A stretch of DNA of 64,000 bases from Rhizobium leguminosarum bv. trifolii WSM1325 (GTDB lineage: Bacteria; Pseudomonadota; Alphaproteobacteria; Rhizobiales; Rhizobiaceae). The notes below the pieces were generated by a model, which was given only the letters and a program-made list of their open reading frames with translations, had not been told where the DNA came from and did not search any database. The DNA lies in contig CP001622.1 in assembly GCA_000023185.1 (NCBI GenBank), forward strand, positions 4,556,501 to 4,620,500. The letters run 5' to 3'. Of this stretch, positions 28,460-37,206 are shown piece after piece; position 1 is the first letter of the stretch, and every line of letters begins with the position of its first letter. The translations under genes and the position numbers were made by a program.

Positions 28460-29419
28460 ATGCCCGCAAGCCCTCCCGTTCTCGTCGATATCAAGTTCAA
28501 TCACGAAGGCGTCGCCCGCGTGCTGAAGACGGCGTTTGCCGACCGCGGCAGCATCAATCTCGCCGATCCGGCCAATCAGGCACGCGATCTCCGCGCGGTC
28601 GAATACGCGCTTCTGTGGAAACCGGATGCCGACCTTTTCGCGCGGGCGCCGAACCTGAAAGTGATCTTCTCAGGCGGCGCCGGCGTCGACCACATCATCG
28701 GCATGGCCGGCCTGCCCGAGATCCCAATCGTCCGCTTTGTCGACCGCAGCCTGACGACGCGCATGAGTGAATGGGTGGTCATGCAATGCCTGATGCATCT
28801 GCGCGGGCAATACGCCCATGACAGCCACCAGCGGCAACGTGAATGGGCCAAGCTGATCGCGCCGGAGGCGGCTGAGGTGACGGTCGGCGTCATGGGTCTC
28901 GGCATTCTCGGGCAGGACGCGGTCGCCAAGCTGAGAGTGATTGGTTTTAACGTCATCGGCTGGTCGCGCAGCCGCAAACAGATCGACGGCGTCGAAACCT
29001 TCGACGCCAGCGAATTGGACAGCTTTCTCGCAAGCACCGACATCCTCGTCGGCCTGCTGCCGTTGACGCCTGAAACATCAGGTTTCTATGACGCCGGGCT
29101 GTTTGCGAAGCTGCGCCGCAACGGTGCGCTCGGGCAACCGGTCTTCATCAATGCCGGCCGCGGTAAGAGCCAGGTCGAGGCCGATATCGTTTCCGCCATC
29201 CGTAACGGTATCCTCGGCGGCGCTTCGCTCGATGTCTTCGAGGCGGAGCCGCTTGCATCAGACAACCCATTGTGGGACTTGCAGAACGTCTTCCTCACGC
29301 CGCACGACGCAGCAGTCTCCGAAGAAAACGCGCTGTTCCGTCATGTCGAGACGCAGATCGCCCGTTTCGAGCGTGGCGAGCCGCTGCAATTCATGGTCGA
29401 CCGCGCCGCCGGCTATTGA
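28460..29419 (+). CDS. D-2-hydroxyacid dehydrogenase (GhrA-like)
   Basis: This is an NAD(P)H-dependent reductase of glyoxylate/hydroxypyruvate type, 319 residues. The nucleotide-binding motif is GVMGLGILGQDAVAKL; the catalytic triad is carried by INAGRGKSQVEADIV (Arg), DVFEAEPLASDNPLW (Glu) and TPHDAAVSEEN (His). The early block FSGGAGVDHIIGM is GhrA-like. It starts 8 bp after yejF and may be co-transcribed, though no functional link is evident. The exact 2-keto acid is not predictable. Confidence 0.88.
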   Translation: MPASPPVLVDIKFNHEGVARVLKTAFADRGSINLADPANQARDLRAVEYALLWKPDADLFARAPNLKVIFSGGAGVDHIIGMAGLPEIPIVRFVDRSLTTRMSEWVVMQCLMHLRGQYAHDSHQRQREWAKLIAPEAAEVTVGVMGLGILGQDAVAKLRVIGFNVIGWSRSRKQIDGVETFDASELDSFLASTDILVGLLPLTPETSGFYDAGLFAKLRRNGALGQPVFINAGRGKSQVEADIVSAIRNGILGGASLDVFEAEPLASDNPLWDLQNVFLTPHDAAVSEENALFRHVETQIARFERGEPLQFMVDRAAGY

Positions 29420-29509
29420 GCTTTCGGAACCTTCCAGACAGCCACCCGTTTCCTTTGCGGAAATTCTTGCGGCCGGCGAGGCCGGTTAAGACAGCGGAAG
29501 GAGACGATG

Positions 29510-29854
29510 ATGGCGCATCAGACGGAAACACGCTGGGAAAAGTCCGACGGCAAGCTTCACAAGGAAGAGCTGATCCCGCCCGTGAAGGCAAGGCAGGGAC
29601 GCACGGGCTATCGCATCCTGACGGTGCTAATCGTCGCGCTGGTGCTTGCTTTCGTGGTGTGGATACCGGTCGAGATTTGGGGTAAGCGCGAGGCGAACGA
29701 GGTGGCGCCGCAGCAGCCAGGCCAGCAGCTTCAGTCGCAGCAGCCCGCTCCGGCCCCCGCGCCGGCGCTACAGAACGGCACTGCCGTTCCAACCGAAACG
29801 CCGAACACCACGCCGGCCGCTCCGAATGTGGCGCCCGCAGCTCCGGCCCAATAA
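29510..29854 (+). CDS. Small single-pass membrane protein, unknown function
   Basis: I do not recognise this 114-residue protein. A charged N-terminus (MAHQTETRWEKSDGKLHKEE) is followed by one transmembrane helix (YRILTVLIVALVLAFVVWIP, residues about 34-53) and a Gln/Pro/Ala-rich tail likely in the periplasm. AAGGAG precedes two adjacent ATGs (29507, 29510); the second has better spacing. A strong terminator follows 22 bp after the stop. The real coding status is supported by the ribosome site and terminator. Confidence 0.7.
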   Translation: MAHQTETRWEKSDGKLHKEELIPPVKARQGRTGYRILTVLIVALVLAFVVWIPVEIWGKREANEVAPQQPGQQLQSQQPAPAPAPALQNGTAVPTETPNTTPAAPNVAPAAPAQ

Positions 29855-29875
29855 TCGTCGCCAAAACTATATTCA

Positions 29876-29910
29876 CGCCCCGCCGCCATACTGCGGCGGG
29901 GCGTTTATTG
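29876..29910 (+). terminator. Rho-independent terminator
   Basis: An 11-bp perfect stem CGCCCCGCCGC / GCGGCGGGGCG with a 6-base loop is followed by TTTATTG and TTTTG. It ends the transcript of the small membrane protein gene. Confidence 0.85.
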
Positions 29911-30041
29911 TTTTGTCTGGACTTTGTCCGTCGATTTTTCGATAAGAAGGCGCACGAGCCGGTTTCGTGCGCCGGCCCGGAACTTGGTAATACCCGGGAA
30001 TTTGGCAGCACCTGACCGGAGTGGACAGGGGCAGGAATTTC

Positions 30042-31346
30042 ATGGCCAGGACCGATATCGCAAGACGCGTCTACAATCACGCCTGGAAACTCGATCCGAT
30101 CATCCGCAGCTTGATCGATACCGATTTCTACAAGCTCCTGATGCTGCAGATGATCTGGAAGCTTTATCCTGATGTGAACGCATCCTTCACCCTGATTAAC
30201 CGCACCAAACGGGTGCGTCTCGCCGATGAGCTCGATGAAGGCGAATTGCGCGAGCAGCTCGATCATGCCCGCACGCTGAGGCTCTCCAAGAAGGAGATGA
30301 TCTGGCTTGCGGGTAACAGTTTCTACGGCCGCGCCCAGATCTTCGAACCGGAATTCCTCGCCTGGCTTTCCAATTTCCAGCTGCCCGAATACGAGCTGTC
30401 GAAGAAGGACGGGCAATATGTGCTGGATTTCCACGGATCGTGGAAGGAAACCACCATGTGGGAAATCCCGGCGCTTGCCATCGTCAACGAGCTGCGGTCG
30501 CGCTCGGCGATGAAGGCGCTCGGTCCCTTCACCCTCGATGTGCTCTATGCCCGCGCCAAGGCGAAGATGTGGTCGAAGGTCGAACGGCTGAAGGAATTGC
30601 CGGGCCTGCGCATCTCCGATTTCGGCACCCGCCGCCGCCACAGTTTCCTCTGGCAGCGCTGGTGCGTCGAGGCACTGAAGGAAGGCATCGGCCCGGCCTT
30701 TGCCGGTACAAGCAATGTATTGCTGGCGATGGATTCCGATCTCGAGGCCGTCGGCACCAATGCCCACGAGCTGCCGATGGTGGCCGCCGCCCTTGCCGAA
30801 ACCGATGAGCAGTTGCGCAACGCGCCCTACAAGATCCTGCGTGACTGGAACAAGCTCTATGGCGGCAACCTTCTGATCGTCCTGCCGGATGCCTTCGGCA
30901 CCGCCGCCTTCCTGCGCGATGCGCCGGAATGGGTCGCGGACTGGACCGGCTTCCGCCCGGACAGCGCCCCGCCGATCGAAGGCGGCGAGAAGATTATCGA
31001 CTGGTGGAAGAAGATGGGCCGCGATCCGCGCCAGAAGCTGCTGATCTTCTCCGACGGCCTCGATGTCGACGCCATCATCGATACCTACCGGCATTTCGAA
31101 GGCCGCGTGCGCATGAGCTTCGGCTGGGGCACGAACCTGACGAACGATTTTTCCGGCTGCGCGCCGATCGAGATCTCCGGCCTCAACCCAATCTCCGTCG
31201 TCTGCAAGGTCAGCGACGCCAACGGCCGTCCGGCGGTGAAGCTCTCCGACAACCCGCAGAAGGCGACCGGCGACCCGGCCGAGGTCGAACGCTACCTGAA
31301 ATTCTTCGGCGCCGAGGACAGGATTGATCAGACGGTTCTGGTGTAG
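30042..31346 (+). CDS. pncB: Nicotinate phosphoribosyltransferase
   Basis: PncB makes nicotinate mononucleotide from nicotinate and PRPP in NAD salvage. The ATG at 30042 ([15 protein letters not shown]) gives 434 residues. Hallmarks are [16 protein letters not shown] near the N-terminus, [14 protein letters not shown] with the catalytic histidine, [11 protein letters not shown], and the PRPP-site region [20 protein letters not shown]. The seven extra codons to 30021 are unlikely. Its 3' end overlaps the convergent small gene by 19 bp. Confidence 0.95.
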   Translation: MARTDIARRVYNHAWKLDPIIRSLIDTDFYKLLMLQMIWKLYPDVNASFTLINRTKRVRLADELDEGELREQLDHARTLRLSKKEMIWLAGNSFYGRAQIFEPEFLAWLSNFQLPEYELSKKDGQYVLDFHGSWKETTMWEIPALAIVNELRSRSAMKALGPFTLDVLYARAKAKMWSKVERLKELPGLRISDFGTRRRHSFLWQRWCVEALKEGIGPAFAGTSNVLLAMDSDLEAVGTNAHELPMVAAALAETDEQLRNAPYKILRDWNKLYGGNLLIVLPDAFGTAAFLRDAPEWVADWTGFRPDSAPPIEGGEKIIDWWKKMGRDPRQKLLIFSDGLDVDAIIDTYRHFEGRVRMSFGWGTNLTNDFSGCAPIEISGLNPISVVCKVSDANGRPAVKLSDNPQKATGDPAEVERYLKFFGAEDRIDQTVLV

Positions 31347-31570
31347 GTCTGGGCCAATGTGCCGCTATCCCGGGGCATATTGATGTGCCCCGCCATCGCA
31401 TCCTCGATCGACCAACCGAAGCGCCAGGCGTCGAACATCGAGTACCATTCCTGAAAATCAGTGATCGGCAGGATATCCGGCTTCGACATCGGATTGTCGG
31501 CCAGGCTGCGGCCACGCGCACGATCCCGTGCGCCACGCTCCTGCATCTCAAGCAGATTCTCGAACATCAT
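31328..31570 (-). CDS. RMF/CrpP-like small protein
   Basis: This 80-residue protein has the pattern of ribosome modulation factor relatives: [18 protein letters not shown], then [14 protein letters not shown], which matches G-x2-A-x3-G...NP...W-x2-GW-x3-A. RMF dimerises stationary-phase ribosomes; the CrpP name comes from a related plasmid protein. The similarity is judged by eye only. GGGGG precedes the start ATG pair. It is convergent with pncB and their 3' ends overlap by 19 bp. Function remains unproven. Confidence 0.55.
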   Translation of the reverse strand: MMFENLLEMQERGARDRARGRSLADNPMSKPDILPITDFQEWYSMFDAWRFGWSIEDAMAGHINMPRDSGTLAQTYTRTV

Positions 31571-31980
31571 TACCCCCGTCTTTATCCCGATTTATGCAAT
31601 CATGCTAATAAAGCATTGTCGAGTCCGGATGCGGCAATTCGGGTTGTTCACAGGATTAGCCCCAATTCGCTAGTTGAGGGGATGATGAGGTCGCAGCCGT
31701 TCCGGGGCATTTCATCAGACAAGCAGAGCATGGCGGCGTCCGAGAGCCGTCCATGCCTTTCACCATCACGGTCCACTAGCACCCGTGACGGGGAGGCTCG
31801 ACTTCCTGGCTGGGGTCCGCCGCCGAGCCTCCCGGCTGGCCGACCTTAAACAGGCCGGCAGCGCCGACAAGTTGCCGCTTTCCGGCAGAGGCGATCCAAC
31901 CCAGATGATATCGAGGGCTAACAGCCGGTTAATATCCACCGGCCATGTCCCGATTTCGCACAAGCTATCCTTCGGGTTTT
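31571..31980. other. Gene-poor stretch, no supported gene
   Basis: About 410 bp between the small RMF-like gene and the KTSC gene. Short frames on both strands show no family motif, ribosome site or consistent codon bias. It presumably contains the promoter of the RMF-like gene on its left edge. Nothing else can be supported; it may be decayed sequence. Confidence 0.5.
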
Positions 31981-32190
31981 TCAGGCTGCCAATCTGCGAA
32001 ACCGGGTTCTGATCCGGTCGAGATAATAATGGCCGGGAGACGGCGCCACCGTCATCGCATGCACTTCCGAGGAGGGAACACCTGCAAATAGACGTTCCTC
32101 GCCATTCTTGAAACAAATCCTGAGCCGTCCGTCTTCCTGGCTGAAATAGACGGATTTGATGATCTTCGACTTTACCGAAAGTTCTTCCAC
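31981..32190 (-). CDS. KTSC-domain small protein
   Basis: This is a 69-residue protein with the KTSC domain: IKSVYFSQEDGRLRICFKNG, then ERLFAGVPSSEVHAMTVAPS and GHYYLDRIRTRFRRL. The family is short, widespread and of unknown role. A GTG at 32190 preceded by AGAGGT is the likely start; the open frame continues to 32436 but that part has no resemblance to anything I know and is rejected. The surrounding bases are less GC-rich than usual here, so it may have been acquired. Confidence 0.65.
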   Translation of the reverse strand: MEELSVKSKIIKSVYFSQEDGRLRICFKNGEERLFAGVPSSEVHAMTVAPSPGHYYLDRIRTRFRRLAA

Positions 32191-32432
32191 CTGTTTTACC
32201 TCTGTTTTTGATTTTGGCAGACGGTAAACCCAAACGTGCAAAGACGCGGTGAAGCCGCATGGTAAAAATTCAGGAATCTTTCGACGCTTCAAACCTCGTA
32301 GCGCCATCGGAGCGATGGGTTCGAGAGCCTCGAACGCACGCTTGCGAGCGGAGCATTTCGTTGCTCCGTCTCGACGCATCCAGCACAGGCAACGGCCCGT
32401 TGAGCCATTTGATAGTGAACTCGAAAACAAGA

Positions 32433-32984
32433 TCAACCCCGATCAGATCTTGCCAATCCGGCGGAGAACGCCGTCAGCAAGGCCTTTCCCTGGCCCCAGT
32501 CCTCAAGGCCGCTTTGCCCGTTGATATGGCCGAAAGGACCGATCGCGACAAGGCCGCTGTCCCACAGATCCGCTCGCGCATGCGCATGGTCGAGCGTGCC
32601 GAAGGGATCATCGGCGCTTGCGATGATCAGAGTGGGGAAGCGCATCTTTTGCGATGGCGCGTCTGCGAAGCCGGCCGCCTCCGCAGGGAATGACGCTGAC
32701 TGCGGATCCGGGACCGCCACAAGAAACGCTCCGGCAACGGCAAGCGAAGAAACCTGCTGCCAATGAGCGACCAGCAGACAGGCAAGGCTGTGGGCGACCA
32801 GCAGGGGAGGCGTTGCCGACGCGCCGACGGCGCGCTCCATGGCTGAAATCCAGTCCGCCAGGTCGGGTTTTTCCCAATCGGCTGGTTGAAAACGCCGCAT
32901 GTCCGGGTTCGACCTTTCCCAGCGTGTTTGCCAATGAGCCTCGCCCGAACCGCCAATCCCCGGCAATATGATGATGTCCTTCAT
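32433..32984 (-). CDS. RBBP9/YdeN-type alpha/beta hydrolase
   Basis: This is a small serine hydrolase of 183 residues. It starts MKDIIILPGIGGSGEAHWQ at 32984 after AGAGGAAA; the first block is the family's N-terminal signature. The nucleophile serine is in LLVAHSLACLLVAHW, the aspartate in IIASADDPFGTLDHA and the histidine in GPFGHINGQSGLEDWGQG. The substrate is not known. It is divergent from the Lrp/AsnC regulator gene (110-bp gap), which may control it. Confidence 0.88.
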   Translation of the reverse strand: MKDIIILPGIGGSGEAHWQTRWERSNPDMRRFQPADWEKPDLADWISAMERAVGASATPPLLVAHSLACLLVAHWQQVSSLAVAGAFLVAVPDPQSASFPAEAAGFADAPSQKMRFPTLIIASADDPFGTLDHAHARADLWDSGLVAIGPFGHINGQSGLEDWGQGKALLTAFSAGLARSDRG

Positions 32985-33094
32985 GTCTTTTCCTCTGATC
33001 ATCCGTGCAGGTGAAAATGGTGCATTTTCATTTGCTTCGGAATAAATGATCATCGGAAAACCGCGTCCCTCTCCGATGATTTCAAGGTGATCCC

Positions 33095-33571
33095 ATGGCT
33101 TTTCAGGAAAACAATCGGGTACTGCTCGATCCAACCGATATTTCAATTATCGAAGCGATGCAGGAAAATGGACGCATTGCGATTTCCGAACTCGGTCGAC
33201 GGGTCGGGCTCTCTCAGCCGGCAGCATCAGAACGCGTCAAGCGGCTGGAAGACCGCGGCATCATTGTCGGTTATTCCGCCCGTATCGACCCCACCGCTTT
33301 GGGAATCGGAATGATGGCGGTGCTTCGCTTGCGCACGACGCATGAGCATATCAAACCCTGTCTGAAACAGTTCGCGGAGATGCCGCAGGTCATGGAAGTA
33401 TTGCGCCTCACCGGAGAGGACTGTTTTCTTTTGAAGGTGCTGGTTCCGTCGCCGGGAGAGCTGGAAACGATCGTTGACACGATCGCGCGTTTTGGAGCCG
33501 TGACGACATCTCTGGTGTTGCGCGGCGAGAATCCGAAGCCGATTGGACGCGCCCTGCTGCAGCGAGTTTGA
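33095..33571 (+). CDS. Lrp/AsnC-family transcriptional regulator
   Basis: This is a 158-residue feast/famine regulator. The N-terminal helix-turn-helix is [20 protein letters not shown] plus [20 protein letters not shown] (residues about 10-50); the C-terminal RAM/AsnC effector domain follows ([20 protein letters not shown] onward, with [20 protein letters not shown]). Ligand is unknown. It is divergent from the hydrolase gene; local or autogenous control is likely for this family but no operator was identified. Confidence 0.9.
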   Translation: MAFQENNRVLLDPTDISIIEAMQENGRIAISELGRRVGLSQPAASERVKRLEDRGIIVGYSARIDPTALGIGMMAVLRLRTTHEHIKPCLKQFAEMPQVMEVLRLTGEDCFLLKVLVPSPGELETIVDTIARFGAVTTSLVLRGENPKPIGRALLQRV

Positions 33572-33674
33572 GACTATGCGGACGACCGGCTTGTTCTATC
33601 GAAGCGTGCCGTCAAAAATGCTTCCGCGTCCCGCTCTCGATACGGTTTGAATCAATATTGAAAAACGAGGGATA

Positions 33675-33764
33675 TGGCGGACAGGGTGGGATTCGAACCC
33701 ACGGTACGCTTTCACGTACACACGCGTTCCAGGCGTGCGCCTTAAACCACTCGGCCACCTGTCC
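33675..33764 (-). tRNA. tRNA-Ser(GGA)
   Basis: On the minus strand the acceptor arms GGACAGG and CCTGTCC pair perfectly, with discriminator G and an encoded CCA at 33675-33677. The anticodon loop CTGGAAC gives anticodon GGA, and a long variable arm (GTACGTGAAAGCGTAC) marks a class II serine tRNA. GGTTCGAATCC is the T loop. Total length is 90 bases. Confidence 0.97.
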
Positions 33765-33993
33765 TTTTTTTGGCGTTCGCGCCCGGATAGGAGCAAATCG
33801 TCGGAACGGCGCGATATATACCGATGAATTTTTGTCGATCAACCGAAATCTAACAGTTTTTTGACTTCTTGCGATAAAACTCGCCTCGGCCACTCCATTG
33901 TGCTTCACCTCATCGACGACTATGTAATTCTCTAAGGTGGAGAATGGCGCGGCCGGCCGGAATTGTCCGGCATATCGAGCGTCGGAGGAATTG

Positions 33994-34311
33994 ATGCGTT
34001 TCCTGTTGCGTCTGGCGAGTCTTGTCGCGCTTGCGGCGGCCGTTATTGCCGGGACCATCGATTCGATCCAATCGGTTGCGGCGTCCTCCGTGGTGATGAC
34101 GCCGATCTCCGATGCCTGGCAGGATGTCAGCCCGACAACGCTGACGTCACTGCAATCCTCCCTTTCCTATTATATCCACCCGCGGTTCTACACCGTCATC
34201 TTCCAGTGGCTGATGCTCCAGCCGGCCTTTGCCGTTTTCCTGGTGATCGCGCTGCTTCTGTGGATGATCGGCTACAAGAAGCCGCCGGTGGCCGGTCGCT
34301 TCACCGCATAA
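33994..34311 (+). CDS. Small membrane protein, unknown function
   Basis: This is a 105-residue protein I cannot assign. The ATG at 33994 follows GGAGG. Two hydrophobic segments are visible: MRFLLRLASLVALAAAVIAG at the N-terminus and FAVFLVIALLLWMIGYKKPP near the C-terminus, with a loop containing SVVMTPISDAWQDVSPTTLT between. The first may be a signal anchor. It is probably an inner-membrane protein common to rhizobia; its job is unknown. Confidence 0.75.
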   Translation: MRFLLRLASLVALAAAVIAGTIDSIQSVAASSVVMTPISDAWQDVSPTTLTSLQSSLSYYIHPRFYTVIFQWLMLQPAFAVFLVIALLLWMIGYKKPPVAGRFTA

Positions 34312-34409
34312 AAAACGCAGTTAATCCGGTTGGCTGTCACCCCTCTGCTGCGTCGGCATTTGCCGCCGGATTGGCTAGAAAATCCGCATTCTGATGGAGA
34401 GAATGTCCA

Positions 34410-34435
34410 AAAATCAGCCCCGAAGAGCTGATTTT
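34410..34435 (+). terminator. Terminator-like hairpin
   Basis: Perfect 9-bp arms AAAATCAGC and GCTGATTTT enclose an 8-base loop, the second arm itself supplying the T-run. It lies 99 bp after the stop of the small membrane protein gene. Confidence 0.6.
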
Positions 34436-34521
34436 CGGCAATCGCTGCAAATCTTTACCAGCTGAAAAATTTCTGGTGAATTTTTCCGTGAGCCATGCAA
34501 GGATGCACGCAGCCAGGCCTC

Positions 34522-34580
34522 CGGGGGGAGGTCGGTGGTTCCGCAGACATGCCCGAAAAGGGCTTGCGGGAGGACCCCTA
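34522..34580 (+). promoter_or_regulatory. Structured 5' leader before the BMP transporter operon
   Basis: The leader can fold into a long interrupted hairpin: GGTC (34530-34533) with GACC (34573-34576), CCGCA (34541-34545) with TGCGG (34565-34569), and GCCC (34551-34554) with GGGC (34560-34563) around a GAAAA loop. It ends about 27 bases before the start codon. I do not recognise it as a known riboswitch class. A role in sensing purines or nucleosides is speculation. Confidence 0.4.
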
Positions 34581-34606
34581 ACGAATAGCAACAACAGGGC
34601 TGCACA

Positions 34607-35599
34607 ATGAAAAAATCCCTTCTCACTCTCTTTGCCGTGGCTGCCATGTCGACGACGGCGCTTGCTGCCGACGTCAAGCCGGCGCTGGTTTACGGCACCG
34701 GCGGGAAGTTCGATAAGTCCTTCAACGAGGCGGCCTATAACGGCGCCGAGAAGTTCAAGGCCGAGACCGGCATTGCCTATCGCGACTTCGAGCCGACGGG
34801 CGACACCCAGGGCGAACAGGCCATCCGCAACTTCGCCAGCCGCGGTTTCAATCCGGTGGTTGCCGTTTCCTTTGCCTGGACCTCGGCCATCGAGAAGGTT
34901 GCAGCCGAATTCCCCGATACCAAGTTCATCATCGTTGACTCCGTCGTCGACAAGCCGAACGTCCGCTCGGTTGTCTACAAGGAAGAAGAAGGCTCCTACC
35001 TCGTCGGCGTTCTCGCCGGCATGGCGTCGAAGTCGGGCAAGGTCGGCTTCGTCGGCGGCATGGATATTCCGCTGATCCGCAAGTTCGAATGTGGCTACGA
35101 GCAGGGCGCACGTTCCGTCAAGGCCGATATCGAGGTCTTCCAGAACATGACCGGCACCACGGGCGCTGCCTGGAATGACCCGGTCCGCGGCGGCGAGCTC
35201 ACCAAGAACCAGATCGACCAGGGCGCCGACGTCGTTTATGCGGCAGCCGGTGCCACCGGTCTCGGCGTTCTGCAGACGGCTGCCGACAACAAGAAGCTGT
35301 CGATCGGCGTCGACTCCAACCAGAACTATCTGCATCCGGGCTCGGTCCTGACCTCGATGGTCAAGCGCGTCGACCTCGCCGTCTACAATGCCTACAACGA
35401 CACCAAGAACGACAAGTTCACCGGTGGCGTCCAGGCGCTCGGCGTCAAGGAAGACGGTGTCGGCGCTGCGATCGACGAGCATAACAAATCGCTGATCACG
35501 CCGGAAATGCAGGCTGCTGTCGACAAGGCCAAGGCCGACATCATCGCGGGAACCGTCAAGGTTCACGATTACACCTCGGACAGCGCTTGCCCGAAGTGA
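34607..35599 (+). CDS. BMP-family nucleoside ABC transporter binding protein
   Basis: This is a periplasmic lipoprotein-type BMP/PnrA family binding protein, 330 residues, with a Sec signal (MKKSLLTLFAVAAMSTTALA, cut near 21). VYGTGGKFDKSFNEAAYNGA, SRGFNPVVAVSFAWTSAIEK and VGFVGGMDIPLIRKFECGYE are family blocks; PnrA-type proteins bind purine nucleosides. The mature protein has no lipobox cysteine, so it is soluble. It is the first gene of a transporter operon followed by nucleoside salvage genes, which supports nucleosides as substrate. Confidence 0.9.
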   Translation: MKKSLLTLFAVAAMSTTALAADVKPALVYGTGGKFDKSFNEAAYNGAEKFKAETGIAYRDFEPTGDTQGEQAIRNFASRGFNPVVAVSFAWTSAIEKVAAEFPDTKFIIVDSVVDKPNVRSVVYKEEEGSYLVGVLAGMASKSGKVGFVGGMDIPLIRKFECGYEQGARSVKADIEVFQNMTGTTGAAWNDPVRGGELTKNQIDQGADVVYAAAGATGLGVLQTAADNKKLSIGVDSNQNYLHPGSVLTSMVKRVDLAVYNAYNDTKNDKFTGGVQALGVKEDGVGAAIDEHNKSLITPEMQAAVDKAKADIIAGTVKVHDYTSDSACPK

Positions 35600-35631
35600 T
35601 CCGCGCCCGAATGTGATCGACGATTGAGATC

Positions 35632-35670
35632 GGGCGTATGGCGGAGGGGATTTTCGCCATACGCCCTTTT
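35632..35670 (+). terminator. Strong hairpin between binding protein and ATPase genes
   Basis: A 12-bp perfect stem GGGCGTATGGCG / CGCCATACGCCC with an 11-base loop is followed by TTTTC. It lies 32 bp after the binding protein stop and 18 bp before the ATPase start. It probably reduces read-through so that the binding protein is made in excess. Confidence 0.75.
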
Positions 35671-35687
35671 CTTATTTGGAGTCTGCA

Positions 35688-37199
35688 GTGACAGATAAGC
35701 CCGCTATCGAGCTTGTCGGCATCGACAAGAAATTCGGTGCCGTCCATGCCAACAAGGACATCAACCTTACCGTTGCCAAGGGGACGATCCACGGCATCAT
35801 CGGCGAAAACGGCGCCGGCAAATCGACCCTGATGTCGATCATTTATGGTTTCTACCATGCCGACAGCGGCGAGATCCGGGTCAACGGCAATCCCGTCACC
35901 ATCCGCGACAGCCAGGCGGCCATCGCCACCGGCATCGGCATGGTGCACCAGCACTTCATGCTGGTCGACAATTTCACGGTGCTCGAGAACATCATGCTTG
36001 GCGCGGAAGGCGGCATGCTACTGGCCAGGGGCGTCGCCTCGGCGCGCGCCGAGCTCAAGCGGCTGGAAACGGAATATGGCCTGGAGGTCGATCCCGATGC
36101 GCTGATCGAGGAGCTGCCGGTCGGCCTGCAGCAGCGTGTCGAGATCCTAAAAGCCATGTATCGCGGCGCCGAGATCCTGATCCTCGACGAGCCCACCGGC
36201 GTGCTGACGCCGGCGGAGGCCGATCACCTCTTCCGCATCCTCAAGGTACTGCGCGACCAGGGCAAGACGATCATCCTCATCACCCACAAGCTGCGCGAGA
36301 TCATGGCGATCACCGATACGGTCTCGGTCATGCGCCGCGGCGAGATGGTCGCGACCCGCAAGACGTCGGAAACGACGGTGGAGGAGCTCGCCGAGCTGAT
36401 GGTCGGTCGCCGTGTGCTACTGCGCGTGCAGAAGGGCGAGGCGAACCCGCAAGCCGCCGTCCTGTCCGTCCGAAACCTTACAGTCAAGGACAATCGCGGC
36501 GTCACCATGGTCGACAACGTCTCCTTCGACGTGCGCGCCGGTGAAATCGTCGGCATCGCCGGTGTCGCCGGCAATGGCCAGTCCGAATTGCTGGAGGCGA
36601 TTGCCGGCATCCGCAAGCCAACCTCCGGCGAAATCCTTCTCGACGGTCAGACGATCGACAAGGCCGACCCTGCCCGCCTGCGTGATCTAGGGCTCGCTCA
36701 TATTCCAGAGGATCGTCACCATATGGGCCTGGTGCTGAAATTCGAGGAATATGAAAATTCCGTGCTCGGTTATCATCGCCGCCCGGCCTACAGCAAAGGC
36801 CCGCTGCTCGATCTCGAAGCGATCCGCAAGGATGCGATGGAGAAGATCGAGAAATATGACATCCGCCCGCCGAACCCGCGGCTGAAGACGGCGAATTTCT
36901 CCGGCGGCAACCAGCAGAAGATCGTTGTCGCCCGCGAGATCGAACGCGATCCGAAGATGCTGATCATCGGCCAGCCGACACGCGGCGTCGATATCGGCGC
37001 CATCGAATTCATCCACCGCCGGATCATCGAAATGCGTGACGCGGGCAAGGCGATCCTGCTCGTCTCCGTCGAACTCGATGAAATCCGCTCCCTTTCAGAC
37101 CGTATCCTTGTCATGTTTGCCGGCCATATCGTCGGCGAGAAGACGCCCGATGCCGGTGAACAGACCCTCGGCCTGATGATGGCCGGCATTGCCGCGTGA
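35688..37199 (+). CDS. Nucleoside ABC transporter ATP-binding protein (duplicated)
   Basis: This is a sugar/nucleoside-type ABC ATPase with two domains in 503 residues. Walker A GENGAGKST begins at residue 39; the second half has a degenerate site (GVAGNGQSELLEAIAG). Signatures are LPVGLQQRVEILKA and FSGGNQQKIVVARE, and Walker B appears as ILILDEPTGVLTP and LIIGQPTRGVDIG. The start is GTG at 35688 with GGAG 8 bases upstream. The degenerate second site is normal for this family (as in RbsA/YufO). Confidence 0.92.
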   Translation: MTDKPAIELVGIDKKFGAVHANKDINLTVAKGTIHGIIGENGAGKSTLMSIIYGFYHADSGEIRVNGNPVTIRDSQAAIATGIGMVHQHFMLVDNFTVLENIMLGAEGGMLLARGVASARAELKRLETEYGLEVDPDALIEELPVGLQQRVEILKAMYRGAEILILDEPTGVLTPAEADHLFRILKVLRDQGKTIILITHKLREIMAITDTVSVMRRGEMVATRKTSETTVEELAELMVGRRVLLRVQKGEANPQAAVLSVRNLTVKDNRGVTMVDNVSFDVRAGEIVGIAGVAGNGQSELLEAIAGIRKPTSGEILLDGQTIDKADPARLRDLGLAHIPEDRHHMGLVLKFEEYENSVLGYHRRPAYSKGPLLDLEAIRKDAMEKIEKYDIRPPNPRLKTANFSGGNQQKIVVAREIERDPKMLIIGQPTRGVDIGAIEFIHRRIIEMRDAGKAILLVSVELDEIRSLSDRILVMFAGHIVGEKTPDAGEQTLGLMMAGIAA

Positions 37200-37206
37200 G
37201 GCCTTT

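Noticed and set aside
29391..31094. 567-codon open frame on the minus strand opposite pncB
   Set aside because: It is antisense to a clearly conserved gene and has no family motif; long shadow frames are expected in GC-rich DNA.
32191..32436. N-terminal extension of the KTSC-domain protein
   Set aside because: The residues are basic and low in conservation-like features, and a GTG with a good ribosome site begins right before the domain.
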